From: Pocillopora verrucosa
Lineage: Eukaryota; Cnidaria; Anthozoa; Scleractinia; Pocilloporidae
NCBI RefSeq assembly: GCF_036669915.1
Contig: NC_089316.1
Span: forward strand, 22,918,997-22,982,996
Length of the DNA stretch: 64,000 nt
Reading direction: 5' to 3'
Shown: piece by piece, positions 59,301-64,000 of the stretch
Position numbering within the stretch: position 1 is the first letter of the stretch
Layout: each line of letters starts with the position of its first letter
Notes under the pieces: model-generated
What the model saw: the letters and a program-made list of their open reading frames with translations, nothing else
What the model was told of the DNA's origin: nothing
The model's database searches: none
Translations under genes and position numbers: made by a program

Positions 59301-60498
59301 GAAAGGAGCAGGAAGAGTAGGATATATTTATGTATTTTATATAATTTAACATAAGGCTTTACTTGGCGTGGTTCTTCCAGTTTAGACACTTTTGTGCGCG
59401 ATTTCTATTGCTCATTGGCAGAGGATCGAAGCTCCTAATCTTGGTCCCCCTGTTGGGGGATCTATTCCCTGTAAATTACTCTTCATCCCACGCTTGTTAC
59501 CGAATTAATAACTTCCTTGGCAAAGATCCTCCCCTGCTTTGGCTATTCGACATCCATATCTAAATAATCACCTTTTTTTGTATACTTTAGCTCAACATTT
59601 TGATACTCCTACGTGTAATAAGGGAGATGACCAATCTGTTGCAGCCAACAGGGGCAGACCACCATTTTCAGCAAATACGGTGAGAATCACATCATAAAAC
59701 TAAAACCAAATAGTGGAAGAGATTGCCATGCCCCCCTGTGGAGCTATATTTGCCTAGCCTCCTTATTCCGTAATCACTAAAGCATCACAATTTTTAACAA
59801 TGAAAATTCATTGTCAGAGGAAAGTAAAAGAATGTTTTTTTCTAACTCCTAGTCTTGGCATCAAAACATGCGTGGTGATGATTCCCCAGCTGGGTGTCAC
59901 GTGGCTATTCGGTCTCCTCTCGCCTGTACATAAAGCTTTCGCTTACATCTTCACCATACTTAACTCTACTCAGGTCAGTATTCGATGGTAACTGTAAAAA
60001 GACATTAATCTCTTTCTGACCAAGTGAGACACCATTAGGATGGTCAGATTACATTTCTTTGGAATTTTTAAGACAAATAGGTGTCAACTATGCATGAGAA
60101 GGCAGACTTCTTTTTCAATTATAAGATGTGCAATTTTCCTTCCTTCTTGGAAATCTTAATAGATATTTTACTAATTTGTTTGCATATTGTAGAAATTAAT
60201 GATCTTGAAATCATTTTTATGCTGCAGGGTTTCCTGATTTTCGCTCTACACTGTATGCGAAACACTCAGGTAAGAAAAAACATTGAACTGATTATTAACT
60301 TTATATCATCAAGTTTTAGTGTTTCAATAAATATTCGAGTGCTAAGAACCATATTTCGTGTTGCTCGTCTATCTGCAGATCAGAGAGCGATTCAAAAGAA
60401 AGATGAACATCGTTTTTCCATCTTCTATAAAGGACAACTCCTCAAGGAAGAGCCCACAGGTCAATCCAAATGAGGTTGGGAGTGTATGGGCAATTTAA
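48968..60498 (+). CDS. Adhesion GPCR copy 2 with two C-type lectin domains (complete)
   Basis: 21 exons: 48968-49001, 50329-50364, 50754-51137, 53400-53801, 54736-54935, 55032-55091, 55365-55563, 56310-56417, 56659-56746, 56993-57083, 57150-57199, 57476-57593, 57685-57788, 58155-58257, 58366-58516, 58632-58713, 58869-58935, 59591-59679, 59853-59973, 60228-60269, 60379-60498. They sum to 2,649 bases (882 residues plus stop), and every junction phase agrees. Order: short leader, C-type lectin 1, lectin 2, Ser/Pro stalk, GAIN domain, GPS with CNHLTHFAVL (cleavage expected between Leu and Thr), seven helices, short basic tail. Expected at the cell surface, split into two non-covalently held parts, signalling through G proteins. 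The ligand is unknown; lectin domains suggest glycans. The start rests on a short, weak signal peptide shared in phase with copy 3. Confidence 0.88.
50754..51137 (+). CDS. Copy 2 C-type lectin domain 1
   Basis: Acceptor cttatag, donor ggag|gtaaga. Shows ECQPTCFKNSSYIF, LGGYLVSIETEEEWQFI, AWLIGLEKKDGVWIWKSGE, SEPNVNDE and AYICEMP. The EPN motif and a downstream ND resemble mannose-type Ca-binding lectins. The penultimate conserved Cys is missing (FNGIPRNDKGDAYICE), so one disulphide is lost. Confidence 0.88.
51555..53090 (+). repeat. Duplicated intron block, copy 2
   Basis: Partner of 43672-45245; lies in the intron between the two lectin exons. Confidence 0.8.
53400..53801 (+). CDS. Copy 2 C-type lectin domain 2
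   Basis: Acceptor catgtag, donor aagg|gtgagt. Shows ECPNITFKNSWYIIS, CSSLGGDLVSFETQEEW, WRIGLRKRARNWTWVSGRP, GSQCNNESW and AYICEIP. All lectin Cys are present. EPS replaces EPN and there is no WND, so Ca-dependent sugar binding is doubtful. It looks like an exon duplicate of lectin 1. Confidence 0.88.
53878..54170. repeat. Hairpin-bearing repeat in copy 2 intron
   Basis: ataaactgaccatcg/cgatggtcagtttat forms a perfect 15-bp stem with a 3-base loop at about 54126-54158. A direct copy of its left half (aataaactgaccatcg) occurs at about 53929. Confidence 0.65.
54736..54935 (+). CDS. Copy 2 Ser/Pro-rich stalk exon
   Basis: 66 codons, acceptor ctttaaag, donor cta|gtatgt, phase 1 in and 0 out. 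This phase shift is exactly what the neighbouring exons need. It encodes a mucin-like run of Ser-Pro pairs (SPSPSPPPSPSQSPSPSPSP) from an imperfect TCGCCA hexamer repeat, so length polymorphism is likely. Confidence 0.8.
55032..57593 (+). CDS. Copy 2 GAIN domain and GPS exons
   Basis: Seven exons begin AKEYISKFGGINITRRTSLQ and VAVTVFEDFTLKIKN. The middle has LVIQKAYHLNASGFDFEEQQ. The GPS has C-MFW (RCMFWSSRSK) and the paired CSCNHLTHFAVLL. This matches the GAIN/GPS fold, which self-cleaves in the ER in adhesion GPCRs. The residues needed for cleavage (His-Leu-Thr) are intact. Confidence 0.88.
57685..60498 (+). CDS. Copy 2 seven-transmembrane exons
   Basis: Nine exons. TM1 VGLSLSIIGILLTLILYS; TM2 RLSVSISLGAGQIIFLAGI; TM3 FCWMLIEGIYLYFFVVKVY; TM4 GLPVIMVAISLGIAAGKEG; TM5 after CWLSSTNNLIWIFVALVAF; TM6 QLGVTWLFGLLSP; TM7 ILNSTQGFLIFALHCM; then IRERFKRKMN as helix 8. 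The EGIYLY and CWLS...LIW signatures are typical of family B2 receptors. The tail is short, stopping at TAA 60496-60498. Confidence 0.9.
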
Positions 60499-61375
60499 TT
60501 GCAGTCATGTGCTGAATTTGAATCGAAATTGTACTTAAGTTAAATAACTTGATTAAGCCAATCGGAAATAACAACCAAATACTTAGAACAATCACTTAGT
60601 TAACAACAGTAAGTCGCTTACGATCGGTCTGAGTTACGATCTGCAGGTAAAAAGAGGTCTGTGTCTGCATTATTGTTAAGCATTCAACTTGATGTCTTTG
60701 TAACCTATCATTTTTATGATAATAAGTTTATTTTCTAGGCGGTCGTATATTTGCAGGCAAGAATCATCGAAATAAACCAATCTATAAATTTAAATTCCTA
60801 ATGGCTCTGTATGCTGATGACTGCTTTGTTTCACTTACTTAGTTTATAAACTTCTTATCAAACACTGTTATTACTTTTAACTATAGGCTATGGATAGTCA
60901 CTGAAATTATCAGTTTCTAGAAATTTCTAGAATACGTAGTCATGTTGACATGCACACGAAGGAACTTTCTGCAAATTTTTATTAGGTTGCGTAGCTATGG
61001 TGTAACACCACCAAAATGGTTTTTGTAAGCTTCTGGAATTATCTGGAACACTTTGTACAAAAGGACTCAATCGTGCAGCAGTAGTAGTTGTTGTTGTCGG
61101 GAGTGACTGATTTTTCAGAGAGTTATAACGAAAGAGAGCTACTGTGGAAGATTGTTAATTTCGAAGAACTTGGGAGACAACTGTGAGATTGTGTCAGTGG
61201 TGAGCTAAGATGTAATTTGTAGTGGGCTTAAATAAGTTTATTTAGCATAAAAGTGTACTTCCTTTAAGAGTCGCTCCTTAGTAAGAATATTAAAGTTGTT
61301 TAATAGTGTTCTTTCTGTTGGTTAAATTGTACCGTAACAAAAAAATGCCCATAGTAGTAGCAGCTAAAGTTGACG

Positions 61376-62117
61376 TTCAAAGCCATATCATGGTTCAACC
61401 AGGAAAATGATACCGACATTACACTTTCAAATAAACAAATAACTTTTAACGACATCCCCCGTTTAACTCACCTAACCGATTTCCCAAGACACAGACTACA
61501 CCTTTTCATTATTATTCTAATTATTCTAATCAAATCTATTTAATCTAATTTATCTAATTATTCATTTACCCTTGAAAATGTTTCGACAAGAAACCAAACA
61601 TGCAGGAATTTAAAGAAGCTCATCCCTAATTCACAGATTTTCCCGCCAAGCCTTTTTTTCCTGATTTAACCAGCCAATTTAAACAGACACACTAAATCAA
61701 AGCCCAAAATCTTATCTTTTCTTTCTACCAACACTGTCTCTAAATTTACTTTGTAGTGTTCGTAGAAGGTAATTAAGGTGCCGTTTCGTAAAGTACTTAA
61801 GTAATTATAGGTAGGCAAGTGAGCTTAATTAGTGAATTGCGAGTTTTGTATTGTAATGTATTGTAAGTCATGTTCTGTTTAGTAACGTTATGTAAGTAAC
61901 ATGACGCTGTAAGTGACTGTTACTAAGTGACTGTTAGTATAAGTAAGAAATAAGTAAAAGTGACTTATCCAATAAATACAGTAATGTAATAAGTAGAGTG
62001 ATGTTGAGTGATGTAAGTAGAGTAATGTAATGTAAGTTTAGTTTTGTACAAATGTTTCTTTAATAAATGTTTATTAAATTAAAAAAAAAATTAAAAAAAT
62101 TAAGTTGACATTCAAAG
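61376..62117 (+). mobile_element. Poly(A)-tailed retroposon insertion
   Basis: Absent from the paralogous position in the copy 1 flank (about 47615-47630). Flanked by near-identical 16-mers aagttgacgttcaaag (about 61367) and aagttgacattcaaag (about 62102). It ends aataaatgtttattaaatta followed by an A-rich tail. The body contains TAAGTNA-rich simple sequence (61850-62040) and no recognised ORF. It could be a SINE, a LINE 3' end or a processed transcript. Confidence 0.75.
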
Positions 62118-62413
62118 TTGTTGGTTAATGAACAAATAGATGAATACGCAAATGGTTGAATAAATAAACAGCTAATTTAAAAGGACAGAAAAACCCGCAT
62201 GATTGGATCGTTTTTGATCAGTTATATTTGCCAGTTTTATTCTTTTTTCTTTTTTTTCGCATCCCTAAGATAAGAAGTAGCATTTTGAATCGAAAATACA
62301 TCGAATAATCTGGAATTCATTTGGGGCGATGCTAGCCGTAAATGGCATTAACCAAGAGATTATATTTTCTTGCGCAAACTTCATTACACAGCGATTAAAG
62401 AACTTTTACACAG

Positions 62414-62636
62414 AGTAGACAATTTAACGGGAAAAAGCTCAGCGATAGAAATGCGGAAAATTTCCAAGGGCCTGGCTTTTAAATATCACTACAACGGAGA
62501 GGCTAGCATTGAAGAGGAATTTCAACCAGCGAAAGAAGGAGCTGAACATGTAGATGTGTCTAACTCGGTTTACAACAGCCTAAACTACGTTACACCTCTT
62601 TATAAATCAGCATGGATGAAGAAGCGTACGATTTAG
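62414..62636 (+). other. Possible alternative C-terminal tail exon of copy 2
   Basis: After tttacacag a frame reads VDNLTGKSSAIEMRKISKGL, AFKYHYNGEASIEEEF and ends NYVTPLYKSAWMKKRTI with a stop. It looks like a receptor tail, but no donor in the 60379 exon gives the right phase. It could be joined through an alternative donor or be decaying. Confidence 0.3.
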
Positions 62637-63489
62637 GCGGAAGAAGTGATATCTCACAAGCTTCGATTGGCTAACTTTATTGCAGCTAAGGCTACTTCAT
62701 ATTTTGACCCCGCCGCTCCTTCTAAAATGTTGGAATTCAAACATCTGGACACAAAAGTAATGGTCTGCATGACGCTTTTGCATGGGAGAGTTGTTTTGTA
62801 GGCTGAACGCTAAACTATGGCCGTTGGCCTCCGTTGGTTTTTTGATCAATTAACGATCAACTTTACGTAAACTCACATCGAGTTCACGGTCTAAGAAAAT
62901 CGAGAACGAATCCTTTGACTCGGAGTTTGCCGTGCTGTAAAAATATTAATACATGTTATTAACACATGAGTGAATTAATCCACCAAAGTTGAAGGCCAGC
63001 GAAATAATTACCACCACCCACCAACTGAAACGGCAGCATAAACAATAATCATTTCCGTTTATGCATACGAACAGATGGCGTGCTAGCTTTAGCTGCCGTT
63101 TGATAAAACAGAAGTTGATTTAAGAAAACTTTCATTTAGCGGAGCTGATAAAGAAATAATCATTCTTAACATCAATTATTTTTGAGCTGCTTCTTTATAA
63201 AATTGGAATTATTAAGAGTACTTTAATTCCGTGAAGTTTTCCGATTATATTAAGAAAAACAATGCTTCACATCTGGTGCAAGCTGCCTTTTATCTATTGT
63301 TGCCTCTTTGACGGGAAAAAAAATGGAGACAAACGTCGGGAACAAGCTATCAGAGATCATAATTTGCATTAAACTCTGTCTCGTGCAAAAGGGTTTTATA
63401 AGATGCCGTATATCCGCAACTCTCAAGCTGGGAGAATCAAATATTAGTGTAACGATACCTTTTAACAGCAACCTTTGCATATCTTGGCC

Positions 63490-63562
63490 ATGATGAAGTG
63501 GATGATGAATGGAACTGAATCCGGAAAAATTTTCAAAACTCTATTAACATGTTGTGTGGTGG
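63490..63562 (+). CDS. Adhesion GPCR copy 3, first exon (continues past window)
   Basis: MMKWMMNGTESGKIFKTLLT, CCVV then donor gtgg|gtaagt in phase 1, the same phase and position as exon 1 of copy 2. The following intron (63563-64000) aligns with intron 1 of copy 2 (about 49320-49560), including tttttgaacgtcctgtgaa and attggattcctgaagcc. Confidence 0.65.
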
Positions 63563-64000
63563 GTAAGTACGACGCTAGTTATTCCTGTTTGTTGTGCGGT
63601 AGCTATAAAATTGCGCGATGAGTACAACTGAATCCCACAAAGAGAGCAAAACCTTTTTTAAAAGTTGTGCACTAGTATAGTAATCACCTAATTATATCTT
63701 GATTTTCCTTTTGCAAAACATTTATATCGATTTTTGAACGTCCTGTGAAGTTTGGCCGAAAGAAAATGTCAGTTGGCGGATATTGGCACTGTTGATTAAA
63801 ACAAAACAAACCAGATTCTAAAGGTGTCCGCATTAAACTCTGAGTTCGTAATCGGAGAAGGATCTCTTACAAATTGGATTCCTGAAGCCTTTTAGATTTC
63901 ATATAGTGCAAAGCAATTTAAGATCAAAAAGCACAGGCGAGACATTCATGCTGTGGTCATGTTGTTTGCGTCATAGTTGTCTGCACAACAGCTTTAGCAG

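Larger units (their letters stand above)
60499..63489 (+). other. 3' flank of copy 2 and promoter region of copy 3
   Basis: Collinear with 46584-48967 except for the insertion at about 61376-62102. No complete extra gene is visible. Confidence 0.6.

Overview
The window looks like nuclear DNA from an anthozoan cnidarian, most likely a stony coral. It is AT-rich, its genes are split into many small exons with GT/AG borders, and roughly half of the interpretable sequence is mobile-element debris. The protein families also fit: PAN/Apple-EGF-glycine-rich secreted proteins, lectin-bearing adhesion GPCRs, Penelope-like and DIRS-like retroelements, and a tRNA-derived SINE. There is no bacterial operon structure. 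No species can be named from the sequence alone.

Layout. 1-2.0 kb: a foldback transposon (about 340-bp inverted arms, 8-bp target duplication). 3.0-6.3 kb: a decayed minus-strand gene of unknown family, with a 30-bp minisatellite expanded inside it. 6.4-11.1 kb: little beyond AT-rich spacer. 11.1-22.1 kb: three tandem paralogues on the plus strand of a secreted PAN-EGF-glycine-rich protein. Copy A is nearly complete, B lacks PAN and has a damaged EGF exon, and C keeps only the leader and PAN exons. 25.6 kb: an isolated minus-strand exon matching the BRCT domain of RFC1. 26-40 kb: a mobile-element field with MITEs, a truncated LINE, a SINE, and several elements whose ends are arrays of short self-complementary words. 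Among these lie pieces of a plus-strand STRA6-like membrane protein gene, one of whose introns holds a 3.65-kb element. 40.5-43.6 kb: a Penelope-like fragment with 81-bp inverted ends enclosing DIRS-like gag and RT/RNase H debris. 43.7-64 kb: a tandem cluster of adhesion GPCR genes. It contains a partial, rearranged copy 1; a complete 21-exon copy 2 (48,968-60,498, 882 codons, all splice phases consistent); and the first exon of copy 3 at the right edge.

How the parts work together. The PAN-EGF-glycine-rich genes encode predicted extracellular proteins. The glycine-rich module resembles the one in the ALK/LTK receptor ectodomain. Adhesion GPCR copy 2 would display two C-type lectin domains on a Ser/Pro-rich stalk ahead of a GAIN domain with an autoproteolysis site and seven membrane helices, so it is a plausible glycan or surface sensor. 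Both families are expanding by local duplication, with internal deletions and transposon insertions eroding some copies. The least explained feature is the set of elements bounded by arrays of 8- to 18-bp palindromic words; one of them carries two small divergently transcribed spliced genes.
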